NCBI GenBank assembly: GCA_955652795.1
Contig: CATPBQ010000214.1
Location: 1-8,152 of the forward strand
Length of the DNA stretch: 8,152 nt
Direction: 5' to 3'
From: an uncultured Steroidobacteraceae bacterium
Lineage (GTDB): Bacteria > Pseudomonadota > Gammaproteobacteria > Steroidobacterales > Steroidobacteraceae
Made by a program: the position numbers and the translations under genes. Numbering within the stretch: position 1 is the first letter of the stretch; every line of letters starts with the position of its first letter. The notes beneath the pieces are model-generated. The model was not told the DNA's origin. It was given only the letters and a program-made list of their open reading frames with translations, and searched no databases. Shown here one piece after another: positions 1-6,898 of the stretch.

Positions 1-1994
1 GAGGTGAGCTTGTCACGCAGCGTGCGTACGTAGCCTGCGGTCGGCCGATGGTCCGCAGAGAGGTTCACGAAGATATCGGCATCGCCCGGTCCTACCGGCG
101 CCGAGGTGGAATACGCGAGATTGATGCCGCTGTAGGGCACGCCGATGTTGTCGACGATGGTCGTAATCTCGTGCGCGGGGATCAGCTGGCGAATCGTGGC
201 TTCAACGCGATCGCACAGGGTCGCCGTTTCATCGATGCGCAGGCCGCTTGGGGTGCGCAGATGCAGCTTGATCTGGCCGGCATCGACACTCGGGAAGAAG
301 TCCTGGCCGAGGCCGGGCAGGTAATGGCCGAACGGGAAGGCGAGCAGGGCGGTGGCCGCCATGGCAGCCAGCAACGGCAGCGCGAAGCGTGAGCCGCTCG
401 CCAGGGCCCGCTCGAGCAGTGCGCGATAGTCATCGCGCATCTGCGTGAACCACTGCTCGAAACGCCGCTGCAGGCGCTGCAGGGCGCCGCGCGGCGGCTC
501 TGCCGCGTGCGCATCGTGCCGCTGCAGCCAGTACATCGCCAGCGTCGGCACCAGCGTCCGGGACAGCAGGTACGAGGCCAGCATCGCGAAGACCACCGCC
601 TCGGCCATCGGCACGAACAGGTAGCGCGCGATGCCCACCAGCATGAACATCGGCACGAAGACGATGCAGATGGCGAGCGTGGAGACGAACGCGGGCACGG
701 CGATCTCACGCGCGCCGTTCAGGATCGCCGCCTCCACGTCCTCGCCATGCTCGAGGTGCCAGTTGATGTTCTCGATGGTGACGGTGGCGTCATCGACCAG
801 GATGCCGACCGCGAGCGCCAGCCCCCCGAGGGTCATGATGTTGATGGTCTCGCCGAGCGCCGACAGGCAGATGATGGAGGCGAGGATCGACAAGGGGATC
901 GACACGGCGATGATGAGGGTGCTGCGCCAGCTCCCCAGGAACAGCAGGATCATGAGAGCCGTCAGCGCCGCGGCGATCACCGCCTCGCGCACCACGCCGG
1001 AGATGGCGGCGCGCACGAACAGCGACTGGTCGCCCACCAGGTCGACGTTGAAGCCCGCCGGCAGCTGGTCGCGAATCCGCGGCAGGCGTTCCTTGATGGT
1101 GCGGATGATGTCGAGCGTCGAGGCACTGCCGGTCTTCAGCACGCTCATCAGCACCCCGCGGTGGCCATCGCGGCGCACGATGTTGGTCTGCGGCGGGTAG
1201 CCGTCGCGCACGTGCGCCACGTCGCGCACGTAGATCACGCTGCCATTGCGCGTGGTGACCGGCAGGTCGTTGAGTTCCGCCATCGTTGTCGGGTTGGAAT
1301 TGACCGAGACGAAGTACTCCCGGTCGCCGATTTTCTGGGTGCCCGCCGGCAGGATCGAGTTCTGCGCGCCGAAGGCGGCGGTCACATCGTTCCCCGACAG
1401 GCCGTGGGCGCGCAGCGCGTCGGGATCCAGATCGACCTGCACCTGGCGCTGCAGGCCGCCGTAGGGGTAGGGCATGGAGGCGCCCGCCACGGTGGAAAGA
1501 CCGGTGCGGATGATGCTGTTGCCGAGGTCGAACAGCTGGGCTTCCGAGAGAGTGTTGCTCGACAGGGCGAGCTGCAGGACCGGTACCGAAGAGGCGTTGT
1601 ATGCGAGAAGGAACGGCGGCGTAGTGCCCGGCGGCGCGGAGCGCAGATTGGTCTGCGAAACGGCAGTAATCTGCGCGAACGACAGTTCTTCGTTGACGTT
1701 GGGCTGGAAGAAATACTTGACCACCGAAGTACCGCTCAGGGACTGCGACTCGGTGTGCTCCACGTCGTTGACGGTGGTCAGCGCGTAGCGCTCGCTCCCC
1801 AGGATCATGCGGGTCGCCATCTCCTCGGGCGACAGGCCGGTGTACTTCCACACCGCGGCCACCACGGGGATCCTGATGTTGGGGAAGATGTCGGTCGGGG
1901 TGCGCCAGATCGCGAACATGCCGAGCAGCATGATCACGATGGCCAGCACGATGAAGGTGTACGGGCGCCTGAGCGCCAGCCTGACGATCCACAT
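1..1994 (-). CDS. RND efflux transporter permease subunit, AcrB-type (3' end beyond the window)
   Basis: The frame from ATG at 1994 to the left edge is open for 664 codons without a stop; family members are about 1030-1080 residues, so roughly the last third is missing. It is a proton-driven inner-membrane pump of the AcrB superfamily that normally works with a periplasmic adaptor and an outer-membrane channel. Seen: TM1 at about residues 8-27, the first periplasmic porter region at about 28-335, TM2-TM6 at about 337-485, TM7 at about 536-555, then the start of the second porter region (DFFPSVDAG). TM4 carries GILVDDATVTIEN with D401 and D402, the proton-relay aspartates equivalent to AcrB D407/D408. 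MWIVRLALRRPYTF is a typical N-terminus. The start has only a poorly spaced TAAGG upstream, but no other in-frame start precedes TM1. It lies 178 bp behind a response regulator on the same strand, which suggests control by it. Substrate class (drug, solvent, other) cannot be read from this part. Confidence 0.93.
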   Translation of the reverse strand, partial: MWIVRLALRRPYTFIVLAIVIMLLGMFAIWRTPTDIFPNIRIPVVAAVWKYTGLSPEEMATRMILGSERYALTTVNDVEHTESQSLSGTSVVKYFFQPNVNEELSFAQITAVSQTNLRSAPPGTTPPFLLAYNASSVPVLQLALSSNTLSEAQLFDLGNSIIRTGLSTVAGASMPYPYGGLQRQVQVDLDPDALRAHGLSGNDVTAAFGAQNSILPAGTQKIGDREYFVSVNSNPTTMAELNDLPVTTRNGSVIYVRDVAHVRDGYPPQTNIVRRDGHRGVLMSVLKTGSASTLDIIRTIKERLPRIRDQLPAGFNVDLVGDQSLFVRAAISGVVREAVIAAALTALMILLFLGSWRSTLIIAVSIPLSILASIICLSALGETINIMTLGGLALAVGILVDDATVTIENINWHLEHGEDVEAAILNGAREIAVPAFVSTLAICIVFVPMFMLVGIARYLFVPMAEAVVFAMLASYLLSRTLVPTLAMYWLQRHDAHAAEPPRGALQRLQRRFEQWFTQMRDDYRALLERALASGSRFALPLLAAMAATALLAFPFGHYLPGLGQDFFPSVDAGQIKLHLRTPSGLRIDETATLCDRVEATIRQLIPAHEITTIVDNIGVPYSGINLAYSTSAPVGPGDADIFVNLSADHRPTAGYVRTLRDKLT

Positions 1995-2172
1995 CAGCCT
2001 TACAGGATAGTGCAGCGTGCGGGGGCGCGCCGGAGCGTTTCGGTTACAGGTGAAATCGGGGTCGCAAGCGCCAGGCGCCAGGCGGCACGGGAGAGTGACG
2101 CGCGTGGCAGCGCCGAAGTGCAAGCTGTGGCGGCCGCGCGCTGCGCGCGACTGTGGCGTGGCGGGCGAGCGG
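1995..2172. other. 178-bp gap between response regulator and RND pump
   Basis: No gene is seen here. On the plus strand it holds GCGCCAG twice in tandem (2068-2081), the octamer CTGTGGCG twice (2125-2132 and 2151-2158, 26 bp apart), and between those a perfect 6-bp stem with a 3-base loop (CGCGCG 2135-2140 and 2144-2149). The hairpin is 24 bp past the regulator stop but has no T-tract, so a terminator is unlikely. Hexamers near TTGCGA (minus strand, about 2066-2061) have no good -10 partner. The gap could carry the pump operon's control region, but I cannot place a promoter or operator in it. Confidence 0.4.
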
Positions 2173-2913
2173 CTAGTACAGGGCTTCGACCGCGACGGCG
2201 ACGCGATAGCCCGCGCCGCGCTCGGTGACGATGATCTGCGGCTGCGCCGGGTTGCTCTCGATCTTGCGCCGCAGCCTCAGGATCTGCACGTCGATGGCGC
2301 GGTCGTAGACCTCGTTGTCGTAGCGCCGGCTCATCTCGATCAGCTGGTCGCGTGTTACCACGCGATTGGCGCTCGCCAGCAGCGCGGCGAGCAGGTTGAA
2401 TTCGCCGTTACTGAGCGCGACGTCGCGGCCGTCGCGCGCTCTCAGCTTGCGCGTGCGCAGGTTCAGCTCCCACCCCGGGATGCGGTAGGCGCGGCACACT
2501 GGAGCCCCGTGGGTCTCCTGGCCGGCGTGCGTACGCCGCAGAACGGTGCGGATCCGAGCCAGCAGCTCGCGCGGGCTGAAGGGCTTGGTGAGATAGTCGT
2601 CCGCCCCCAGCTCCAGGCCCATGATGCGGTCGGCTTCCTCGGCGCGGCCGGTCAGGATAATGACCGGCAGCTGCGATTCAGCACGCAGCTGCCGCAACAG
2701 CTGCATGCCGTCCTCGCCATCCAGCCGCAGATCGAGCAGCACCAGATCCACGACCTGGGCACGAAACGCGCCCATCAGTTCCGCGCCGCTCGCCGCCTCC
2801 GACACCCGAAAATCGTTCTGCGCGAGGTACTCGCTGACCAGCTGACGCACCGCAAGGTCGTCGTCGACCACCAGCACGTGCGGAGCCGGCACCTCCTTCA
2901 CCACCGCGGCCAT
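2173..2913 (-). CDS. OmpR/PhoB-family two-component response regulator
   Basis: The 246-residue protein is a DNA-binding response regulator of normal family length. The receiver domain spans about residues 11-125: acidic pocket D17-D19 (LVVDDD), phosphoacceptor D61 (LVLLDLRL), T88 (IILTGR) and K110 (YLTKPFSP), so every key residue is present. A winged-helix effector domain follows at about 145-241, with the recognition-helix region YDRAIDVQILRLRRKI and the C-terminal hairpin ERGAGYRV. The ATG at 2913 is the first possible start, because an in-frame TGA lies 18-16 bases upstream with no start codon between. No Shine-Dalgarno is seen before it; an AAGGAG lies inside the frame at codons 6-7, too far from the next usable GTG. 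The start is 5 bp from that of a divergent receiver-like frame. The divergent sensor kinase is the obvious partner and the downstream RND pump the obvious target; both are inferred from position. Confidence 0.95.
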   Translation of the reverse strand: MAAVVKEVPAPHVLVVDDDLAVRQLVSEYLAQNDFRVSEAASGAELMGAFRAQVVDLVLLDLRLDGEDGMQLLRQLRAESQLPVIILTGRAEEADRIMGLELGADDYLTKPFSPRELLARIRTVLRRTHAGQETHGAPVCRAYRIPGWELNLRTRKLRARDGRDVALSNGEFNLLAALLASANRVVTRDQLIEMSRRYDNEVYDRAIDVQILRLRRKIESNPAQPQIIVTERGAGYRVAVAVEALY

Positions 2914-2918
2914 CCCTG

Positions 2919-3282
2919 ATGCGTGTGCTCATCGTCGAGCGTGATAGGCTTCACCGGGATCTCATCCGCGACTCGAGGAGGGGGCGTGCAGGCCGTCTGT
3001 CCGGACAGCGTCACGCGCGCTCCGGCAGACATCGATGCAGTACTCATCGACGTGGCATCTCAGCAGCAGGCTCATGCGGTCCTTGTGTCCTGGCGGCGCG
3101 CCTACCCGCACGCCGCGATCGTGGCGGCCTCCGGCCGGTTTTCCCCGCGGGACATGGCGAATGATGCCATGGCCCGCAGACCGGGAGTGACCCTGGCAAG
3201 GCCCTTTACGCGCGGCGATCTATGGACAGCACTCAGCCTCAAGGCAGATCGGGCGGGAATACCGTCGACGCCCCGGCGCTGA
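2919..3282 (+). pseudogene. Single-domain receiver-like protein, split by a one-base frameshift
   Basis: Frame one, from ATG at 2919, begins MRVLIVERDRLHRDLIRD, a typical receiver beta1-alpha1. The rest of the receiver fold is one base out of phase and ends at 3282: DAVLIDVA (beta3), AAIVAASGRF (beta4) and TLARPFTRGDL (beta5-alpha5). Removing one G from the run at 2980-2984 joins the halves into a protein of about 120 residues, the usual length of a stand-alone receiver. In that joined form the sites would be E7/D9, D44, S71, and R94 where receivers have Lys; the beta2-alpha2 stretch before D44 is short. So even if intact it may be a degenerate or pseudo-receiver. It starts 5 bp from the divergent OmpR regulator and its end overlaps the kinase start by 61 bases, which fits translational coupling. 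Alternatives: a sequencing indel, a phase-variable G-run, or a shorter protein from GTG 2986. The homology is read by eye. Confidence 0.6.
2976..2988 (+). promoter_or_regulatory. Strong Shine-Dalgarno and internal GTG start inside the split receiver frame
   Basis: AGGAGG (2976-2981) is followed, after GGGC, by GTG at 2986 in the frame that runs to 3282. The spacing of four bases is slightly short but usable. This is the best ribosome binding site near the plus-strand genes, whereas the ATG at 2919 has none. Translation from here would give a 98-residue protein lacking beta1 and alpha1 of a receiver. The motif overlaps the five-G run where the frame is broken, so it may be a real start or chance purine-rich coding sequence. 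Confidence 0.4.
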
Positions 3283-5444
3283 CGGGCGCGGCGCGCCGCG
3301 AGCGCACGCGCGGCCCGACGTTGCGGGTGCGCCTGGTGGTATTCGTGGTGGCCACGTGCGGGGCGGTGTGGCTGTCGGCGCTGTTCGATACGCTGCAGGA
3401 CCGCGACGCAACGCTGCTCATGGCCGAACGCCAGCACGACAATGTGGCCGGGGCGCTGGCGGAACAGGCCGCCCGCGCATTGCAGGCGACCGACCTGATC
3501 CTGCAGCAGGCGGCGCTGCTTGACCCGGATGCATCCCCCGCGTTCAACGGGCGCGCCGCGATCCCGGACCTGTTGCGCCGTCACATGAGCGGTGTGCCCC
3601 AGGTGCGGAACCTCTTCCTGTTCGATCCGGCCAGGCACTTGCACCTCAGTTCCGCGCCCGCCGGCAGCGCTAATCCCGACTTGAGCGACCGCTCGTATTT
3701 CACTGCGCAGCGCGACCAGCCGAACCTGGGGCTGTACGTAAGCGAGCCGTTCATCAGCCGGGTGACCGGTGACCCGACGTTCGTCCTGAGCCGCCGGCTC
3801 GGCGGACCAGGATTCCGCGGCATCGCCGGAGCGTCCGTGGACATCGGTTATATCCGCCGCTTCTACCATGCATTGGATCTGGGGGCCGGCAGCACCATCG
3901 AGCTGTTGCGCGCCGATGGCGCTACCCTCGTGAGCCGCGAGCACGGCCTCGTCGAGTCGGCGCCCTCGCCATGGCTGGGCGCACTGGCGGCGCTCGGCCA
4001 CGCCGAGGCGCGGCATATGACGCTCGAGCATCCGGTGCTCGGGCGCGCGCGCGTCAGTCTGCGGCGCGTGCCGGGCTATCCGGCGGTCCTCGCCGTAGGC
4101 CGCGCCGAGCACGAGATTCTGGGCATCTGGCGCGCGAAGGCGTGGAAGAATGTGGCGCGGACTTTCGTCATCACGGCCCTCGCGGCAATCCTGCTGATCG
4201 CCTTTCTGCGCCAGCTGGAGCGCCACGAGCTCGTCACGGCTCAGCTGCATCAGTCACAGAAGCTCGAGGCCCTCGGGACGCTAGCCGGCGGCATCGCCCA
4301 CGATTTCAACAACATGCTGGGCGCCGTGCTCGGCTACGGCGAGCTTGCGATCAAGCAGACGGAAGCCGGAAGCCCGCTGCGCCGCTACATCGACAACATT
4401 GTCGTCGCCGCCAACCGCGCGCGCGACCTGGTCGCCCGCATCCTGGCGTTCAGTCGCCCGGGGATGGGCAGCAGCGCGTCGGTGGTGCTGCAGAAGATCA
4501 TCACCGAGGTGAAGAGCCTCACGTGCGCATCGCTCCCCGCAGGGGTCACGGTTGCCGTCGAGGTTCCGTCCGAATCCATCGTGGTCGCGGGAGACGCGTC
4601 GCAGTTGCACCAGATGCTCGCCAACCTCGTGACCAACGCGCTGCAGGCGGTCACCGAATCCGGCCGCGTTCTCATTCGCGCCGCCGCGGTTGAGGTGGAC
4701 GCGGAGCGCGACTGCACCGTGGGCCACCTGCTGCGGGCGCGATACGCGCGCGTCGACGTCATCGATTCCGGCGCGGGCATGAGCGCCGCCCAGGTCGAGC
4801 GCATCTTCGATCCGTTTTTTACCACCAAGCCCGTGGGCGCCGGCACGGGCCTGGGCCTGTCGCTGGTGCACGGAACCGTCCTCGACCACGCAGCCGCACT
4901 GCAGGTCGACAGTCACCCGGGCAGTGGGACGACCTTCAGCGCGTATCTGCCGCTCGCCGAGGGCCAACCCGCGCAGGAGCCGGCTCCCGTGGCGGTCGCA
5001 CCCGGCAACGGTGAGTCGATTCTGGTGGTCGATGACGAGGAGGGCCTGGTGCGGCTCGCGGAGGAAGTGCTGGCGTCGCTCGGCTACGAGCCGGTCGGAT
5101 GCGTCGGCGCACTCGAGGCCCTCAGGGTATTTCGCGCGGCTCCCGAGCGCTTCGATGCCGTGGTGAGCGATGTGATCATGCCCGACATGACCGGGCCCGA
5201 GCTGGTGCGCGAGCTGCGGCGGCTGCAGCCGGCATTGCCGGTCATTCTGATGAGCGGCTATGGCGGACCGGACCTGCAGGCGCAAGCGCAAGCCGCCGGC
5301 GCGCAGGCCGTGCTCATGAAGCCCCTGGCAGCCGCGGAGCTCGCCGCCTGCCTCGCCAGTGTGCTCCCCGAGGTTCGCGGGCGCACCACACCCGGGTGCC
5401 CGGCGGTACCGGGCACCCGGCCAGACTTCAGCGCTCCGGGCTAG
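3222..5444 (+). CDS. Membrane-bound hybrid sensor histidine kinase with Cache/PDC-like sensor and C-terminal receiver
   Basis: The 740-residue protein senses a signal outside the inner membrane and autophosphorylates. Seen: TM1 at about 35-55; a periplasmic region of about 250 residues with the Cache/PDC-type stretches LSDRSYF (154-160) and GLYVSEPFISR (170-180); TM2 at about 311-329; no HAMP; a HisKA H-box with H360 (GGIAHDFNN); N-box N472; G1 DSGAGM (515-520); F-box DPFFTTKP; G2 GTGLGLSLVHG (541-551). A receiver domain follows (about 599-716) with D604/D605, phosphoacceptor D650, S678 and K700. The H-box resembles the NtrB/CckA-like kinases. The last 20 or so residues are Pro/Gly-rich and lie over an inverted repeat. 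The start has a weak Shine-Dalgarno and overlaps the preceding receiver frame by 61 bases, suggesting coupled translation. No HPt domain is present here or in neighbouring genes. Related PDC kinases often bind small carboxylates or amino acids; the ligand here is unknown. Confidence 0.93.
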   Translation: MDSTQPQGRSGGNTVDAPALTGAARRERTRGPTLRVRLVVFVVATCGAVWLSALFDTLQDRDATLLMAERQHDNVAGALAEQAARALQATDLILQQAALLDPDASPAFNGRAAIPDLLRRHMSGVPQVRNLFLFDPARHLHLSSAPAGSANPDLSDRSYFTAQRDQPNLGLYVSEPFISRVTGDPTFVLSRRLGGPGFRGIAGASVDIGYIRRFYHALDLGAGSTIELLRADGATLVSREHGLVESAPSPWLGALAALGHAEARHMTLEHPVLGRARVSLRRVPGYPAVLAVGRAEHEILGIWRAKAWKNVARTFVITALAAILLIAFLRQLERHELVTAQLHQSQKLEALGTLAGGIAHDFNNMLGAVLGYGELAIKQTEAGSPLRRYIDNIVVAANRARDLVARILAFSRPGMGSSASVVLQKIITEVKSLTCASLPAGVTVAVEVPSESIVVAGDASQLHQMLANLVTNALQAVTESGRVLIRAAAVEVDAERDCTVGHLLRARYARVDVIDSGAGMSAAQVERIFDPFFTTKPVGAGTGLGLSLVHGTVLDHAAALQVDSHPGSGTTFSAYLPLAEGQPAQEPAPVAVAPGNGESILVVDDEEGLVRLAEEVLASLGYEPVGCVGALEALRVFRAAPERFDAVVSDVIMPDMTGPELVRELRRLQPALPVILMSGYGGPDLQAQAQAAGAQAVLMKPLAAAELAACLASVLPEVRGRTTPGCPAVPGTRPDFSAPG
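5392..5420. repeat. Perfect 12-bp inverted repeat in the 3' end of the kinase gene
   Basis: CCGGGTGCCCGG (5392-5403) and its exact reverse complement CCGGGCACCCGG (5409-5420) are separated by five bases (CGGTA). The RNA would fold into a very stable GC hairpin 21 bases before the kinase stop codon. No T-tract follows, so it is not a classical intrinsic terminator. It could aid termination between the convergent genes, protect the mRNA 3' end, or be a DNA-level site. The encoded residues form the Pro/Gly-rich tail after the receiver domain. Confidence 0.75.
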
Positions 5445-5462
5445 TCGTCCCGGTGCCGACGT

Positions 5463-5481
5463 GTCGCGGCGTCATCGCGAC
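5463..5481. terminator. Weak hairpin in the 45-bp gap between convergent genes
   Basis: GTCGCG (5463-5468) pairs with CGCGAC (5476-5481) across a 7-base loop, between the kinase stop (5444) and the transporter stop (5490). Position between convergent stops suits a bidirectional terminator. The stem is only six pairs and no T-run follows on either strand, so this is a low-confidence call. Confidence 0.2.
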
Positions 5482-5489
5482 CGCAGCCT

Positions 5490-6821
5490 TCACGTGCCAA
5501 CAGCATGGGCCTTCTCGGGACCCCAAATACGATTGTGGCGCGTTTCCGGCATCACAAACAGGCAGATGAGGAAACACACCGCCGGCACCGCAATGGGGTA
5601 GATCAAGGCCTTGCCCACGCTGCCGGTCGACAGAAATGCGGCGGAGGTGATGAAAGGCACCAAGCCCCCGCCCCAGCCGTTGCCGATGTGGTAGGGCACG
5701 GAAACGGACGTGTAGCGGATCCGGCTTGGAAAATACTCTGCCAGGAACGCCCCGACCGGGCCGTACACCATGCCGACGTAGGACACCAGGATGAATATGA
5801 TGAAGATCGCGGTCGGATAGTTGACTGCGCCGGGGTTGGTGACTTCACCAAGCCACCCATACAGCGGGTAATACGTCAGGGCTGCCAGGAGCATTCCCCC
5901 GAGAATGACCGGCTTGCGGCCGATGTTGTCGGAGAGCCATCCGAACAGAATCAACGTTGGCGAGGCGATGAGCAACGCAGCGCCGACAATGTAGCTGGAG
6001 GTCAGCACGTCGAGCTTTTTCACCGTCTGCAGGAAGTAGAGGGCCCAGAACTGGCCGCTGTACCACACGACGCCCTGCCCGAGCAAAACCACGATAGCAA
6101 CCAGAATGAATTTGATGTTGGGGCTTAGGAACGCCTCTCTCCACGGGTTGCGTACCATCCCGCCCTTGGCCTTCATCTCCTGGAAGATCGGAGTTTCCCC
6201 CAGTTGCAGACGGATGTAGACCGCCATAATCACCAGCAGGAAAGAGATGAGGAACGGAATCCGCCAGCCCCATGCGTTGAAAGCATCGTTTCCCAGGTAG
6301 GTCCGGGTACCAACGATCACCGCGAGGGAAACCACGATGCCCAGCGTCGGGGACGTCTGCAGCCAGCCGGTGTAGTATCCCCGGCGCTCGTCCGAAACGT
6401 GCTCGGCAACGTACGTGATCGCGCCGCCGTATTCCCCGCCCAGGCACAGCCCCTGGATGATTCTCAGGCCGAACAGAATAAAGGCAGCGGCAACGCCAAT
6501 CGAGGCGTAGGTGGGTATCAGGCCGATGGCGGCTGTCCCCAAGCCCATTCCGGTCAGAGTCACGATAAAGGTGTATTTGCGGCCCACCCGGTCACCCAGA
6601 TATCCGAACAAAAAGGCGCCCAATGGACGAATCAGGAAGCCAGCGGTAAACAGGGCGATCGTGCTCAGCAGCGCCGCCACCGGGTTGGTTTTGTCGAAGA
6701 ACTTGACCGACAGGATCGCGGCCAAACTACCGAAGATGTAGAAGTCGTACCATTCAATGACGTTCCCCACGGCGGCGGCGACCACTACACGGCGGAAGTT
6801 TTGTGGGATCTGCGCGGGCAT
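5490..6821 (-). CDS. MFS transporter, metabolite:H+ symporter (MHS) type
   Basis: The 443-residue inner-membrane carrier has the 12-helix layout of the major facilitator superfamily. Seen: GNVIEWYDFYIFG in TM1 (residues 19-31), motif A GYLGDRVGRK between TM2 and TM3 (73-82) with a second copy GWLSDNIGRK between TM8 and TM9 (294-303), RIIQGLCLGGEYGGA in TM4 (120-134), GWRIPF (185-190) and FVMPETRH near the C-terminus. EWYDF together with GGEYGGA is the mark of the MHS branch (ProP, KgtP, ShiA, YhjE relatives), which imports organic acids or osmolytes with protons; the substrate is not readable. ATG 6821 is chosen because AAAGGGG lies six bases upstream; the longer open frame reaching back to 7286 only shadows the neighbouring gene. 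It follows the SSS permease by 77 bp and is convergent with the kinase. Sampled lines have about 53-58% GC, below the kinase gene. Confidence 0.94.
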   Translation of the reverse strand: MPAQIPQNFRRVVVAAAVGNVIEWYDFYIFGSLAAILSVKFFDKTNPVAALLSTIALFTAGFLIRPLGAFLFGYLGDRVGRKYTFIVTLTGMGLGTAAIGLIPTYASIGVAAAFILFGLRIIQGLCLGGEYGGAITYVAEHVSDERRGYYTGWLQTSPTLGIVVSLAVIVGTRTYLGNDAFNAWGWRIPFLISFLLVIMAVYIRLQLGETPIFQEMKAKGGMVRNPWREAFLSPNIKFILVAIVVLLGQGVVWYSGQFWALYFLQTVKKLDVLTSSYIVGAALLIASPTLILFGWLSDNIGRKPVILGGMLLAALTYYPLYGWLGEVTNPGAVNYPTAIFIIFILVSYVGMVYGPVGAFLAEYFPSRIRYTSVSVPYHIGNGWGGGLVPFITSAAFLSTGSVGKALIYPIAVPAVCFLICLFVMPETRHNRIWGPEKAHAVGT

Positions 6822-6827
6822 AGTATT

Positions 6828-6834
6828 CCCCTTT
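6828..6834 (-). promoter_or_regulatory. Shine-Dalgarno of the MFS transporter
   Basis: On the minus strand AAAGGGG lies six bases before ATG 6821. It decides the start of the transporter against the much longer upstream-extended open frame. Confidence 0.75.
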
Positions 6835-6843
6835 GATTCGTTT

Positions 6844-6872
6844 CGTTTATCTCGGTCTATGGTCCACGTCAA
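6844..6872 (-). promoter_or_regulatory. Candidate sigma-70 promoter for the MFS transporter
   Basis: On the minus strand TTGACG (6872-6867, five of six matches to the -35 consensus) is followed after exactly 17 bases by TAAACG (6849-6844, three of six matches to the -10 consensus). Transcription would start near 6837 and leave a leader of about 16 bases holding just the Shine-Dalgarno. The weak -10 makes this tentative. The gene may also be read through from the SSS permease upstream, since no terminator is seen in the 77-bp gap. Confidence 0.4.
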
Positions 6873-6898
6873 CACTGCCGCGCGAAAAGTAGACTGCC

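Noticed and set aside
790..1992. Minus-strand open frame from GTG 1992
   Set aside because: It is one frame off the RND permease, whose own frame from ATG 1994 shows membrane helices and the VDD proton-relay motif throughout.
2045..2062. TTTCACC-TGTAACC as a direct-repeat box for the OmpR-type regulator (minus strand)
   Set aside because: Only five of seven positions match and the 7-bp period does not fit the roughly 10-11 bp spacing of OmpR-family half-sites.
507..2228. Long plus-strand open frames opposite the RND pump and regulator (507-2228, 2017-2919)
   Set aside because: They are rich in Arg, His, Asp and Gln with no domain pattern, and lie antisense to well-supported genes. High GC keeps such frames open.
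2919..3164. Programmed ribosomal frameshift in the receiver-like gene as the main explanation
   Set aside because: The SD-like AGGAGG is present and the shift is +1, but no stop or rare slow codon is at the site, which known +1 shift sites need.
3102..5291. Two long minus-strand frames (4250-3102 and 5291-4281) opposite the kinase
   Set aside because: No recognisable domains and composition typical of antisense shadows, while the plus strand encodes a complete hybrid kinase.
5421..5489. Classical intrinsic terminator between the convergent genes
   Set aside because: Hairpins exist at 5392-5420 and 5463-5481, but neither strand has a T-run after them.
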